A DNA stretch of 40,272 nucleotides from a virus. Below, one piece after another: positions 23,395 to 33,200 of this stretch. The stretch covers positions 1 to 40,272 of IMG/VR virus record IMGVR_UViG_3300006751_000032; one strand, written 5' to 3'. The notes below the pieces were generated by a model. The model had not been told where the DNA came from. It did no database searches and saw only the letters and a list, made by a program, of their open reading frames with translations. Within the stretch, counting starts at the first letter, position 1. Each line of letters opens with the position of its first letter. Position numbers and translations under genes: made by a program.

Positions 23395-24618
23395 ATGCAA
23401 AGTTTTAAACAATATTTGTCCGAAGCTAGGAACACACACCTAGAACATTTAGAGGACGATATAATCAATAACGGATACGAAGGTGGCTTAAATGCTATCC
23501 AATTCTTAACATCATTAAGAAATATGATGGTAGGAGAGTCAGGTCGTAAAGTTAATGTATCTACAAAGTGGGATGGAGCTCCTGCTATAATCTGTGGTAT
23601 TAATCCAGAAAACGGTCGTTTTTTTGTTGCCACAAAATCACTTTTCAATGTAACTCCAAAAATCAATTATACAAATTCAGATATAAGAAGAAATCACGCA
23701 GGTGCTCTTGTGGATAAACTAGAGGTATGTTTAAAGTATCTTAAAAAATTGAATATTAGAGGAGTTGTTCAAGGAGATTTACTTTTTACGCCTAAAGAAA
23801 TTAAGTCAGCTTCTATAAGAGGAGAAAAACATATTGCATTTAGACCAAATACAATTACATATGCAGTACCAGAGGATAGTGATTTAGCAAAAAGAATTTT
23901 AAAAGCAAAAATAGGTATTATATTTCATACAACATATTCAGGACGAACAATAGATAAGTTAAAAGCAGGTTTTGGAGTTAGTATTAATTCGTTTGCTAAA
24001 ACTTCAGATGTATTTTTTGATAATGCTAGTTATAGAGATAATAGTGGTGTTGCTACATTTACTAAAGGAGAAAATAATACTTTTACAAGTATATTGAGAA
24101 TGGCAATAGGGTCAATTAAAAAAGGTAAAAGAATTTTAAATTTATTAAGAAGACAAACAAATTTATTATCTGTTGGTGCTAGATTAAAAATATTCTTTAA
24201 TGATTATGTTAAAAAAGGACAATCTTTTCCAAGCACACAAAAAATTAATAATGATTTTAGAAAATATTATGCAAGTGTTTTAGATGATGAAGTTTCAAAA
24301 AGAAAAACACCTGCAGCTAAAAAAAGATATGAAACAATTAGAGATGAAGGTTTAAAATTTATAGACAGATATGGTGATGAAATTTATTTTGCGATTGCAA
24401 GTTATTTAAGTTTAACAAGAGCTAAAAATTTTTTAGTAAATAAAATGAATCAAGTTAAATCTATTGGAACATTTATACAAACTGATAAGGGATGGAGAGT
24501 AACTAATCCTGAAGGTTTTGTTGCTGTAGATAGAATGGGGAATGCTGTAAAACTTGTGGACAGATTAGAGTTTAGCACAGCAAACTTTACATTAGCAAAG
24601 AATTGGATTAAAGGATGA
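23395..24618 (+). CDS. Ligase-like nucleotidyltransferase with capsid-targeting-like N-terminus
   Basis: 407 residues; GGGAG precedes the ATG. Seen: N-terminus MQSFKQYLSEA, like the head-targeting peptides of T4 internal proteins; KWDGAPAI (K58) as nucleotidyltransferase motif I (KxDG); VVQGDLLF (126-131) in the place of motif III; PEGFVAVD (E373) as motif IV and AVKLVD (K386) as motif V. This motif set is that of ATP-dependent DNA/RNA ligases and capping enzymes, with a long insertion between III and IV. Inference: a divergent ligase or nucleotidyltransferase packaged in the virion. Catalysis is unproven; motif III has Asp where Glu is usual. Confidence 0.65.
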   Translation: MQSFKQYLSEARNTHLEHLEDDIINNGYEGGLNAIQFLTSLRNMMVGESGRKVNVSTKWDGAPAIICGINPENGRFFVATKSLFNVTPKINYTNSDIRRNHAGALVDKLEVCLKYLKKLNIRGVVQGDLLFTPKEIKSASIRGEKHIAFRPNTITYAVPEDSDLAKRILKAKIGIIFHTTYSGRTIDKLKAGFGVSINSFAKTSDVFFDNASYRDNSGVATFTKGENNTFTSILRMAIGSIKKGKRILNLLRRQTNLLSVGARLKIFFNDYVKKGQSFPSTQKINNDFRKYYASVLDDEVSKRKTPAAKKRYETIRDEGLKFIDRYGDEIYFAIASYLSLTRAKNFLVNKMNQVKSIGTFIQTDKGWRVTNPEGFVAVDRMGNAVKLVDRLEFSTANFTLAKNWIKG

Positions 24619-25301
24619 CAGCAGTAGCAAGTTTTGCACAACACATAACTGAAGGCGTTTATGATAAAGGAATATTTAAAGCTTTCTTCCTTGCAGGTGG
24701 ACCTGCGTCAGGAAAATCGTTTGTTTCTGCTAGAGCATTTGCTGGTTCTGGATTGAAAGTTGTAAATTCAGATAAAAAATTTGAAGCCGATTTAAAGAAA
24801 ACAAATTTATCATTAAGTATGCCTGAACACGAAAAATATTTTAGAGATAAAATAAGAGCTGGTGCAAAAGCAGTAACAGCAACTGCATTAGGCTCTTATG
24901 TTCAAGGAAGATTAGGATTAGTTATTGATAGTACAGCAAGAGATTATGATTCTATTGCTAGACAATATCAGATGTTAACTTTGTTAGGATATGATTGTTA
25001 TATGATATTTGTCCAAACACCTTTACAAGTTGCTTTAGAGCGACAAAAACAAAGAGAAAGACAAATGGCAGATTATATTTTAACAACTTCTTGGAAACAA
25101 ACACAAAGTAATAAACCTAAATATAAAAGATTGTTTGGTTCTAATTATAGTGAAGTTGAAAATAACAAATCAAATTTAGAATTAATAACAATAACTATGA
25201 ATAAAGTGGCAAGACAAGTAACAGCATTATTAAATGCACCAATTAAAAGTTTTACAGCCAGAAAATGGATTGTAAGTAGATTAAAGGAGAAACGTAGATG
25301 A
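24615..25301 (+). CDS. P-loop kinase (zeta-toxin / polynucleotide-kinase-like)
   Basis: 228 residues, ATGA overlap with the ligase-like gene. Seen: N-terminal SFAQHITEGVYD, a targeting-like motif; Walker A GGPASGKS (28-35); VVNSDKKFE; GLVIDSTARDYDSIARQYQMLTLLGYD and the arginine-rich lid LERQKQRERQM. This arrangement is that of zeta-toxin and T4 polynucleotide kinase type phosphotransferases. Coupled to the ligase-like gene, so the pair could heal and seal nucleic-acid ends, as T4 Pnkp and Rnl do; that is inference. Alternatives: nucleotide or sugar kinase, toxin-like kinase. Confidence 0.75.
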   Translation: MTAVASFAQHITEGVYDKGIFKAFFLAGGPASGKSFVSARAFAGSGLKVVNSDKKFEADLKKTNLSLSMPEHEKYFRDKIRAGAKAVTATALGSYVQGRLGLVIDSTARDYDSIARQYQMLTLLGYDCYMIFVQTPLQVALERQKQRERQMADYILTTSWKQTQSNKPKYKRLFGSNYSEVENNKSNLELITITMNKVARQVTALLNAPIKSFTARKWIVSRLKEKRR

Positions 25302-25765
25302 AAATATCAGATAGTACAGCAATTTCTATGCCTATGCGAAATTTATTATCCATCCTAGCAGCTGTAGGTATAGGAGTGTGGGCTTATTTTGGGGTGATGG
25401 AGAGATTAAATAATTTAGAAACAAAAGCTACACTTGCAGAAAAAGATTTAACTAGTGAAGTGCAAAGAATTGATAAAGATATAGATTCATTGGTTACAGG
25501 TGATATTGCACAAAATAATGAATTTAGGATCAAATGGCCAAGGGGGGATTTAGGTTCTCCGCCTGCTGATTCTGAACAATTTATGCTTATAGAATTTCTT
25601 TCAGGACAAGTGGAAAGTCTTACGAAGCAACTTGAAGGTATGATGAACAATAAGGTAAACATTGAAAGGTTGCAGACGGATATGGAGAAGTCTTTGGAAG
25701 ATATTGAGAAATTAAAGGACAAGATTAGAGAAACCAATACTGGTTTTACTACGGAGGGGAATTAA
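25298..25765 (+). CDS. Membrane-anchored coiled-coil protein
   Basis: 155 residues, overlapping the kinase gene by four bases, with AAGGAG upstream. Seen: MKISDSTAISMPMRNLL, one membrane helix (about 14-32, LLSILAAVGIGVWAYFGVM), a coiled coil (35-65), a short RIKWPRGDLGSPPADSEQF linker and a second coiled coil (90-148). Proteins with the same opening occur in marine T4-like phages next to cargo-type genes. Function unknown. The layout would suit an envelope-spanning or virion-attached protein. Confidence 0.75.
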   Translation: MKISDSTAISMPMRNLLSILAAVGIGVWAYFGVMERLNNLETKATLAEKDLTSEVQRIDKDIDSLVTGDIAQNNEFRIKWPRGDLGSPPADSEQFMLIEFLSGQVESLTKQLEGMMNNKVNIERLQTDMEKSLEDIEKLKDKIRETNTGFTTEGN

Positions 25766-26065
25766 ATGGACGCAGCTACTTTAGTTACCATCATAACAAT
25801 GTTTATTGTAACTGATACATCAAGCGAATTTGTTAAGTATGATGGTTTAATGAGCTGTTTGAAAGATAAAAGAAAGATTGAAAAATTAAAAGATGGTCGT
25901 AGAGTAATCTGTGGTCCATCTATGGCAGAAATTGACGCAGAAGGTAATATTATCAGTATTAAAAACAAAATGCCAGACCAATCTGGTAGTTTAAAACTAG
26001 GTGGTACAGCGAAGTCTTTAACAGAAAAGAAAAAAGAAAAAAAGACTAAAGTATTAACGCAATAG
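25766..26065 (+). CDS. Small membrane-associated protein with CLxxKRxxEK motif
   Basis: 99 residues, abutting the upstream stop. Seen: a hydrophobic start (AATLVTIITMFIVTD, residues 3-17), then SCLKDKRKIEKLKDGRRVICG and a lysine-rich tail. The CLxxKRxxEK segment recurs in the gene at 27129 (DCLKTKREVEK), followed in both by a second cysteine. The two related genes flank the amino-acid-binding lipoprotein. The hydrophobic N-terminus could be an uncleaved anchor or signal. Function unknown. Confidence 0.7.
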   Translation: MDAATLVTIITMFIVTDTSSEFVKYDGLMSCLKDKRKIEKLKDGRRVICGPSMAEIDAEGNIISIKNKMPDQSGSLKLGGTAKSLTEKKKEKKTKVLTQ

Positions 26066-26085
26066 GCCTAAATAGGATAGATGAT

Positions 26086-27120
26086 ATGAAAAAAATATTA
26101 ATGAGTTTATTAGTTGCTTTATTTTTAGTTGGTTGTAATACAACAAAGAGTGTTAAAATAGAACAAGAAGTCGGTCTTTTAAAAACCGTACAAGAAAGAG
26201 GTTATGTTATTTGTGGAGTTAATGCAGGTCTACCAGGATTTTCTGCTCAAGATGAGAACGGAAACTGGAGTGGTTTAGATGTAGATTTCTGTAAAGCAGT
26301 TGCCGCTGCTATATTTGGTGATTCAAGTAAAGTAGAATTTATAGGATTAAATGCTAGTCAAAGATTTCCAACATTAGCGTCAGGTAATATTGATGTACTT
26401 GCAAGAAATACTACTTGGACAATCAGTAGGGATGTAAACTTAATGTTTGAATTTGCTGGTGTCAATTACTATGACGGTCAAGGATTTTTAATACCAACAG
26501 ATTTAGATATTAAGAGTGCAACAGAATTAGATGGTGCGTATGTATGTATTACAAAAGAAACAACATCTGAATTAAATTTAAACGATTATTTTGCAGAAAA
26601 TAATATGGCATATCAACCAATATATGTTGAAGGCAATAAAGACGCAAAGGCAAAATTATTTAATGGCGAGTGTGATGTATTCACAACAGACGCTTCAGGA
26701 TTAGCGTCAGCGAGAGCTGGTGCAGAAGACCCTAGTAAGTGGATGGTATTACCAGAAATTATATCAAAAGAACCATTAGGTCCACTTGTAAGACAAGGCG
26801 ACCAAGAGTGGGAAGATGTAGTTAGATGGACACACTTCATTATGGTAAATGCCGAAGAAGCAGGTATCACAATGTATAATGTAGATTTAATGTTAACTTC
26901 AAAAAATAAAGAAGTTAAAAGAATATTAGGTGTGGAAGGTTATATCGGTCCAATGTTAGGACTTGGTATGAAATTTGGTTATAACATTATCAAACAAGTT
27001 GGTAATTATGGAGAGTCATTTGAAAGAAATGTGGGACCAAATACACCACTTGCTTTAGAAAGAGGATTAAATAATCTTTGGAAAAACGGTGGCGTAATGT
27101 ATGTGCCACCAATTAGGTAA
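26086..27120 (+). CDS. ABC-type amino-acid-binding lipoprotein
   Basis: 344 residues. Seen: lipoprotein signal with lipobox L-V-G-C (Cys17); then a complete substrate-binding protein: VQERGYVICGVNAGLPGFSAQD, GLDVDFCKAVAAAIFG, FPTLASGNIDVLARNTTWT, and GVMYVPPIR at the end. This is the pattern of general L-amino-acid-binding proteins of the AapJ/BztA/YhdW group, abundant in SAR11. Those are normally soluble periplasmic proteins; the lipobox is unusual. No permease or ATPase gene accompanies it. Inference: captured from a host and adapted as an auxiliary metabolic gene, perhaps feeding the host transporter during infection or altering the cell surface. Confidence 0.93.
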   Translation: MKKILMSLLVALFLVGCNTTKSVKIEQEVGLLKTVQERGYVICGVNAGLPGFSAQDENGNWSGLDVDFCKAVAAAIFGDSSKVEFIGLNASQRFPTLASGNIDVLARNTTWTISRDVNLMFEFAGVNYYDGQGFLIPTDLDIKSATELDGAYVCITKETTSELNLNDYFAENNMAYQPIYVEGNKDAKAKLFNGECDVFTTDASGLASARAGAEDPSKWMVLPEIISKEPLGPLVRQGDQEWEDVVRWTHFIMVNAEEAGITMYNVDLMLTSKNKEVKRILGVEGYIGPMLGLGMKFGYNIIKQVGNYGESFERNVGPNTPLALERGLNNLWKNGGVMYVPPIR

Positions 27121-27128
27121 GGAGAAAT

Positions 27129-27611
27129 ATGTTTAAAAAATTATGTGATAAAATAGGATTTAAAAATGGTGGTATTAAAGAGTTGGCAACAATACTAGGT
27201 GCTCTATTCTTAATCGCTATAATATTTGGTGTAGTATTGCATAGTACAAGAGCAAATGCAGATTGTACAGGTTGCGGAGATGATGGACACCAAATTTGTC
27301 CAGTAGAAGGTGACCACGAACACAAAAAACCAGAAGTAGTTTTTGCAGTATGTGTCTTTGCAGATGGTACATTAATTGACCATAAAGGTGCTAACTCAAT
27401 GTCCGATTGCTTAAAGACTAAAAGAGAAGTTGAAAAGGCTTGGAGAAATAGAGCAGACGAAACAGATAGTGTAGAAATAAATGGTATTACTTACAAGATA
27501 GATGGTGAGTCATTAGCATTTATGTGTGATTTAGTGGACGCAAGAGTACATCATTATAATGATGGTACTTGGGAAATAGTTAAGATATTAGGCAAACATA
27601 AAAAGGACTAA
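27129..27611 (+). CDS. Cysteine-rich periplasmic/membrane protein
   Basis: 160 residues, AAGGAG upstream. Seen: an N-terminal membrane helix (about 19-38, ELATILGALFLIAIIFGVVLH), ending RANADC, which may be a signal-peptidase site; then DCTGCGDDGHQIC and HEH, a possible metal-binding cluster; then SMSDCLKTKREVEK and FMCDLVDA. The latter motif is shared with the gene at 25766. Probably exposed on the periplasmic side. Function unknown; positioned directly after the binding lipoprotein, 8 bases away. Confidence 0.72.
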   Translation: MFKKLCDKIGFKNGGIKELATILGALFLIAIIFGVVLHSTRANADCTGCGDDGHQICPVEGDHEHKKPEVVFAVCVFADGTLIDHKGANSMSDCLKTKREVEKAWRNRADETDSVEINGITYKIDGESLAFMCDLVDARVHHYNDGTWEIVKILGKHKKD

Positions 27612-27613
27612 CA

Positions 27614-27760
27614 ATGTTAAAAGAAATAAAAAGATGGTGTATTGAAGTTTCAAAAGCACTTTGTAGTGAAACGGTCAGTACAGCAGGAACCATTTGTGAT
27701 AAAACAAAGAAAGCAAATGCTGACTTTGTTAAAGCAATAATGGATGGTATTTACAGATAA
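27614..27760 (+). CDS. Small protein, unknown (48 aa)
   Basis: 48 residues, two bases after the upstream stop and overlapping the next ATG by one base (taATG). Helical and polar, with two cysteines (RWCIEV, ALCSE) and a third (TICDK). Begins MLKEIKRW, similar to the MLKRFKEH start of the next gene. No membrane segment. No family recognised. Confidence 0.65.
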   Translation: MLKEIKRWCIEVSKALCSETVSTAGTICDKTKKANADFVKAIMDGIYR

Positions 27761-30213
27761 TGTTAAAAAGGTTTAAGGAACATTTTAAGGAATCAATAAT
27801 AGACATACCTAGAAATACGTATGCTAAGCCTGTATTTGATAATGCAGATACAGATAATCCTAAACTTAAGCCTTCTGTGAGAAAACAATTACTAGACGGA
27901 ATTAAACAGTTTGAAAAATTTGGAGAAATAGTTAACACTACACTAATCGGTTCTATATTAACAAAACAATATAGAGAGGACGCTGATTTAGATGTAACTA
28001 TCTTATTTAAAATTCCTGGTACAAAAGCTGAACAGGAAAAAGTACACACAAAGATAAGAGAGTTCCAGTGGACTGCTAATGGTAAAAAGGTAGGCCTTAG
28101 CAATCATATTATAAACTATTTTTCTATCATAGATCCTGCCGTATTTAATAAGAACAGAAAGATGGCTGATGGTACTTTCGATATAGACAAAAACGAGTTT
28201 ATTCGAAAACCAGAACCAGGTACTTTCAGTTCCGAAAAATACGTTGCGGATTTTCAGAAACGTGTTTCTGAAATAGATGTTGTTAAAGGTGAACTCGTAA
28301 GAGATATGATTGATTATGAGGAACTAAAAAATTTATCTGCTGATGATGTAGAAAATTTAAGTACAGTAGTTTCAAAAAAGTTAGATGAAATTAAAGCTTC
28401 TATTAACACATTAATTGATATGGGGGATAAAGTTATGCAGGACCGAAAGGATGCTTTCGATTCTATAATGTCTCCCGATGAAATCAGAAAATTTGGTGAG
28501 AAGAATCGTCTTCCGAAAAATGTGATTTATAAAATGTTAGAAAAGTATCATTATCTCAAATTTTACAAAACTTTGGTAGAGATAATGGAAGATGGTAAAA
28601 TCACACCAGAAGAGCTGAAATCATTATCAAAAATAAAAGAGGCCAGAGGTAGACATATAGCGTTTACCTTTGGCCGATTTAATCCGCCTACAATAGGACA
28701 CGAAAAATTATTACAAAAATTGTTATCTGTAAGAGCAGATGACCACAAAATTATTTTAAGTCAGTCAGAGGATTCAAATAAGAACCCTTTGAAGTTAAGA
28801 GATAAAGTAGCAGCTATAAAAAGGATGTTTCCTAGATACGCTAGACATTTGGCTGCAAGTAAATCAAATATAATTATTGATATAGTAACTGAATTTTATA
28901 AAAAGAAATATACAGAATTGTCAATGGTTGTTGGAAGTGATAGAGTTAGTGAATTTAGAACACTATTAAAAAAATATAATGATGTAAAAAGCAGACACGG
29001 ATACTATAATTTTGATAGTATTAATATTGTTTCTGCTGGCGAAAGAGATCCAGACGCTGAAGGTGCTCAAGGTATGAGTGCAAGTAAAATGAGAGCGGCT
29101 GTAAAAGCAAATGATTTTAAAACATTTAAAAAAGGATTACCTTTAACATTTGGAAGGTCTAAAGACGCCGAAGCATTATTTAAACAAACTAGAAAAGGAA
29201 TGCATTTAGCTGCAAGCTATGATCCTTCCTTAGTAGAAAAGGTAAAAGATTTACCAAGATTTCAAGTATGGGAAAAAGGAAATGATAAGAAAGATTTTAG
29301 AGTTATTTCTGCTAGAGATGAGGACCATGTGAAAAAACAATTAAGTCATGTTAAAAAAGAATTAATAATTAAAAAATTAAATGCAGGTTTTGATAGCGGC
29401 CTTCCATCAATGGCAGGTGTGCTACGATTTAAACCATTTATAACTGCTTCAACGAAAAAGGAATTAAACAATATGGTATTAAGAGATAAGTATATTACGG
29501 AACATTTATATGATGTAGGAGATATTGTAGATGATGTTAGTAATAATGTAACTGGTATTATTGTTAGACGAGGTACCAATTACGTGACTTTAGAAAATGC
29601 AGATGGTAAATTACATAAGGCGTGGTTGTATGATATAATTGAAACGCCAGTATTTTCTGAAGATTTAGAAAAGAAATCAAAAGAAATTAAACAAGGTAAA
29701 ACAAAATATGACCAGAGAGATGGCATAGGAAATTTACCAGATGGTATACCAGAGAAAAAAGAATCGTATGATATGGGACACGATTGGGCAAAATATACTT
29801 CATCTATTACCCCAGGAGAAAAACATTATGATCCTAAAGCTCAAGGTAAAACATATAAACCTAGTACGCCTGAAGATAATTTAATTAATGTAAATGCTAG
29901 TAAAAATGTTGATTTAAAAGACATTGAGGAATGGGTAAATAACGAAGATACAATAGATAAATATAAGGAACGTTATGGGGAAGAGTGGAAAGTAAAATTA
30001 GACGAAGTTTATAACAAGATGTTTAACAAAGTGGTTGACACTAGCGACAATATGGTTGAAGGAAGAATGAAAGATATTGCTATAGATTTGAAACATTTAA
30101 GTGATGATGAGTTTAAAAAGAAATATAGCAAGTCTAAAGAAGAATTGAGAAAATCATTGGGTGGAACATCTGAAGTTAAAACGTTTAAGGAGTTTGCAAA
30201 TGCAAAAGTTTAA
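27760..30213 (+). CDS. Multidomain nucleotidyltransferase (MNT plus NMNAT-like domains)
   Basis: 817 residues. Seen: N-terminus MLKRFKEHFKES, targeting-like; a minimal nucleotidyltransferase fold with GS (64-65) and DLD (76-78), the hGSx(10)DhD signature; a helical stretch (150-290); a cytidylyltransferase/NMN-adenylyltransferase domain with FGRFNPPTIGHEK (T311-IGH314) and GMSASKMR (438-445) in the place of ISSTxxR; then an SH3-like repeat VTGIIVRRGTNYVTLE and a polar tail ending KTFKEFANAK. Two different nucleotidyltransferases in one chain is unusual. Inference: virion cargo acting on nucleotides, NAD or RNA ends after injection. Contains one copy of the 29-bp repeat. Confidence 0.82.
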   Translation: MLKRFKEHFKESIIDIPRNTYAKPVFDNADTDNPKLKPSVRKQLLDGIKQFEKFGEIVNTTLIGSILTKQYREDADLDVTILFKIPGTKAEQEKVHTKIREFQWTANGKKVGLSNHIINYFSIIDPAVFNKNRKMADGTFDIDKNEFIRKPEPGTFSSEKYVADFQKRVSEIDVVKGELVRDMIDYEELKNLSADDVENLSTVVSKKLDEIKASINTLIDMGDKVMQDRKDAFDSIMSPDEIRKFGEKNRLPKNVIYKMLEKYHYLKFYKTLVEIMEDGKITPEELKSLSKIKEARGRHIAFTFGRFNPPTIGHEKLLQKLLSVRADDHKIILSQSEDSNKNPLKLRDKVAAIKRMFPRYARHLAASKSNIIIDIVTEFYKKKYTELSMVVGSDRVSEFRTLLKKYNDVKSRHGYYNFDSINIVSAGERDPDAEGAQGMSASKMRAAVKANDFKTFKKGLPLTFGRSKDAEALFKQTRKGMHLAASYDPSLVEKVKDLPRFQVWEKGNDKKDFRVISARDEDHVKKQLSHVKKELIIKKLNAGFDSGLPSMAGVLRFKPFITASTKKELNNMVLRDKYITEHLYDVGDIVDDVSNNVTGIIVRRGTNYVTLENADGKLHKAWLYDIIETPVFSEDLEKKSKEIKQGKTKYDQRDGIGNLPDGIPEKKESYDMGHDWAKYTSSITPGEKHYDPKAQGKTYKPSTPEDNLINVNASKNVDLKDIEEWVNNEDTIDKYKERYGEEWKVKLDEVYNKMFNKVVDTSDNMVEGRMKDIAIDLKHLSDDEFKKKYSKSKEELRKSLGGTSEVKTFKEFANAKV
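28815..28843 (+). repeat. 29-bp exact repeat, copy 2
   Basis: Identical to 6704-6732; encodes IKRMFPRYA within the adenylyltransferase-like domain, where the residues fit the domain, so this is probably the original copy. Confidence 0.9.
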
Positions 30214-33200
30214 ACAAGTAAGAGAAGGTGCTGAAGATTTACCTCAAGCAAAAGCTACAGGTAAACAACACAGAGCAGCTCAACTAGCGGTAAGTATAAG
30301 AGATAAAGAAACTAGTATGAGGGATGTTGATCCTTCCCAAAAAACTAGAATTGCAATTGGTAAAGCAGATGTAGCTCATATGAAATTAAAATTAGGAGAT
30401 TTAAAAAATAAAATTAGATTGTCAAGGTTGAGTGCTGAAAATGAACCTGAAACAGATGACAAAGGTAAACCTAATAAGAAAAAAGAAATTAAAGAAGATG
30501 AGCGACTTTCTCAATTAGGAAGAATAAAGAAAGCGATTGATATTGCTAAAACATATGCAGGTAATATGACTCGTGCTACAAAAGAAATTGAAAAAATAGC
30601 AAAAGGTTTATCACAAGTAAAAGATGTTGAAACTGCTTTAATGAGAGCTAATGAAGAAACAGATCCAAGAAAACCTGAAGACAAAGATAAACCGAAAGAT
30701 AAATTAAAATTAAAAGATTTTTCAAAAAGACTTGCTAGTTTTAAAGATAAATTTTATAAAGATTTAAAACCAAAAGGTTTATTTGCTTCTATAGGTAATA
30801 ATGATTTTCAACTTAAATATGGTGCAGTTAAAGAAGGTGTTATACCTAATACACAATCAGCAAAACAAAAAGCATATAACAAATTTATTAAACAAGGAAA
30901 ACATCCAGATACAGCTGCTGAAATGGTCGCTAATTTAGTGGCAGAAGATAGTAATGTAAAATATAAAGTAGTTGACGCTAAAACTAACAAACCAATTCCA
31001 GATTTAAAAGATAAATCAGTTGGATATAATACTGCTTTACATATGAAAAAACAAAAAGGCGATGGTTACAAAGTTGTACCAGTTGACGTTTATGGTAATA
31101 TAGATGAAGCAAACATAGTTTTTAGAGCAAAAGCAACAGATGGTGGTTATTTTCTAGTATTAAAGCGTGATACTTCTGGTATGAGTGGTAGCCAAGATAA
31201 ATTTTTAATGCGTCATTTGAAAAACGGTAAAGTTAAAGAATTAGGTTCTCATCCATCGTTAGATGGTGCAAAAACTTTTGGTAAGAATAGGGGTATTATT
31301 GAAGAAGTTGAATTAGAAGAACATATAGAATTAGATGAAGAAATATTAAATGAGTTAGGTTCAAAAATTCCCATTTTGATAGGTAAAGTAAAAGAACATA
31401 TGAAGATGTATAAAGAAATGATTGACCGTGTATTAAAATTACAATATGGCAAAAAGTTTACAGATAGTATGCTTACAATAACAGCACAGACAGCTTCAAA
31501 AAGTGTGCCTGCAGTAGTAAGAGAATTGAGTGCTAGAGACCTTTTTAAAGAACAAGTAGAATTAGAAGAAGGTTTAAAAATGGCTAATTTAGTTGGTCAA
31601 AGTATTGCACATTTAGGATTGTATGTAGAATTTGCTGAAGATGTAAAGAAAGAATATTTTAAACCCAAATCGCAAGTATCTTTGTTCACAAAAGCAAAAG
31701 CAGACCAAGTTTTAAAAAGTGTTCCTAAATTAATAAAAGAATTGAGAAAACCAGGTATATGGAGTGAACAAGTAGAAGAATATTTGGGAAAAAGTACAAC
31801 AAGGTCTGACCCAGGAAATATGTTATGGTATGAAGTTGAAATTACAAAAGGTGGTCAATATAAAAAGATATCTCAGGAAGAATTGCCAAAATGGAAATCT
31901 AAAGGATGGAAAGTTGCTTTTGATCCTTCAAAGGGAAAATTTCCTAAAGGTTATTTTACAAAAGAAAGTAATGACATGGGTTTTTGGGTAAAATTTGCCA
32001 AGAAAAAAGAAAGTGGAATTGTTGCTGCTTGGTATAGAAGTAAAGAGGATGCTGAAAAGGCATTAGCAAGTTTAAAAAAAGATGGTCTTAATGGTATTAT
32101 ATCAAAAGGTCGTATGGATGAAGAAGCTAGAGACCTTAAATTTGGTAATATAACTGTTATAACAATTACTAAAGATGGTAAACGAAAAGAAATTGAAAAG
32201 AAAGATTTACAAAGATGGAAAGATGATGGTTGGAAACTTGCTGAAGATATAAAGAAAGAAGATTTTAAAACTTTTAGAGAAGGTCTACAACCAGGATTTG
32301 CAGTAAGATATTTAGACCCTAAAAATGGAAAAAGATTTGCTGTTGCATATAAAATAAAAAAAGACGCAGATGATAAAGCTGCTCAATTAAAAAAAGATGG
32401 TGCAAAAGATATTTCAATAACTAAACATAGTTTAAATTTTAAAGAACATAATTTAAAAACTGTCCATGAAGTATCTCCACCAGGTTGGGAAGGCTCAGTT
32501 AGAGCGATGAAAAAACATCCAGAACTAGGTGGTGAAAAGGGAGATAAAAATATTTATGCTCTGTCTTGGTATTTAAAAAACAAAGGGGCAAAACCACATT
32601 ACAAAGATAAAGGTGGTAAACCTGTAAAGAAAGACAAATATAAAAATGAAGAAAAAATTTTAGATGAATCAGCATTAAAAGATATAGAAGATTATAATGC
32701 TAAGAAAAAGGTATTACAGACTATTGAACTTGATCCTAAACAAATGAAGGATCCTCAAATGAGAACTGCTGTAATAATAAGAAAGAAAAATTTAGAAAAA
32801 GAATTACAGGCTTTAAAAGCAAAAGGAACACCAATTGCTGCTGAAGTAGAACCTGGCACAGAAAAAAGAGAAGTGGCTTCTTTTTCTAAAGTTAATGAAG
32901 ATAATATACATTTTGGCATATCAGGACTTGAAACTGATAGGCAACAATTAGAGGAGAAAAAAATGGAAAATAAGTATATGGAAACCAGAACAGGCAGCCT
33001 GGAAGATAGTATTACTAAAATACGTGTTGAGCAGCCTACAGTTAAAAAAGAAGAACCAAATATAAAATTAGAACCAAAATCTTATTTAGAAACTAAAGAA
33101 GGTTCACTTGCTGACGCAGCTGCTAAAGTAGTAAGTGAAGATACTAATATTTACATCAATGGTTCTGAACCTGCTAAAGTTGAAGATGGTAAAGGTTTAA

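Noticed and set aside
26065-26080. CTAAATAGG before the binding lipoprotein as a late promoter
   Set aside because: Two differences from TATAAATA and no second supporting signal; the gene is more simply read from 23328.
30161-30199. Earlier start for the 1124-residue protein
   Set aside because: No ribosome site there, whereas AAGGAG is well placed before ATG 30200, and that start yields the MQKFKQVREG leader seen in neighbours.
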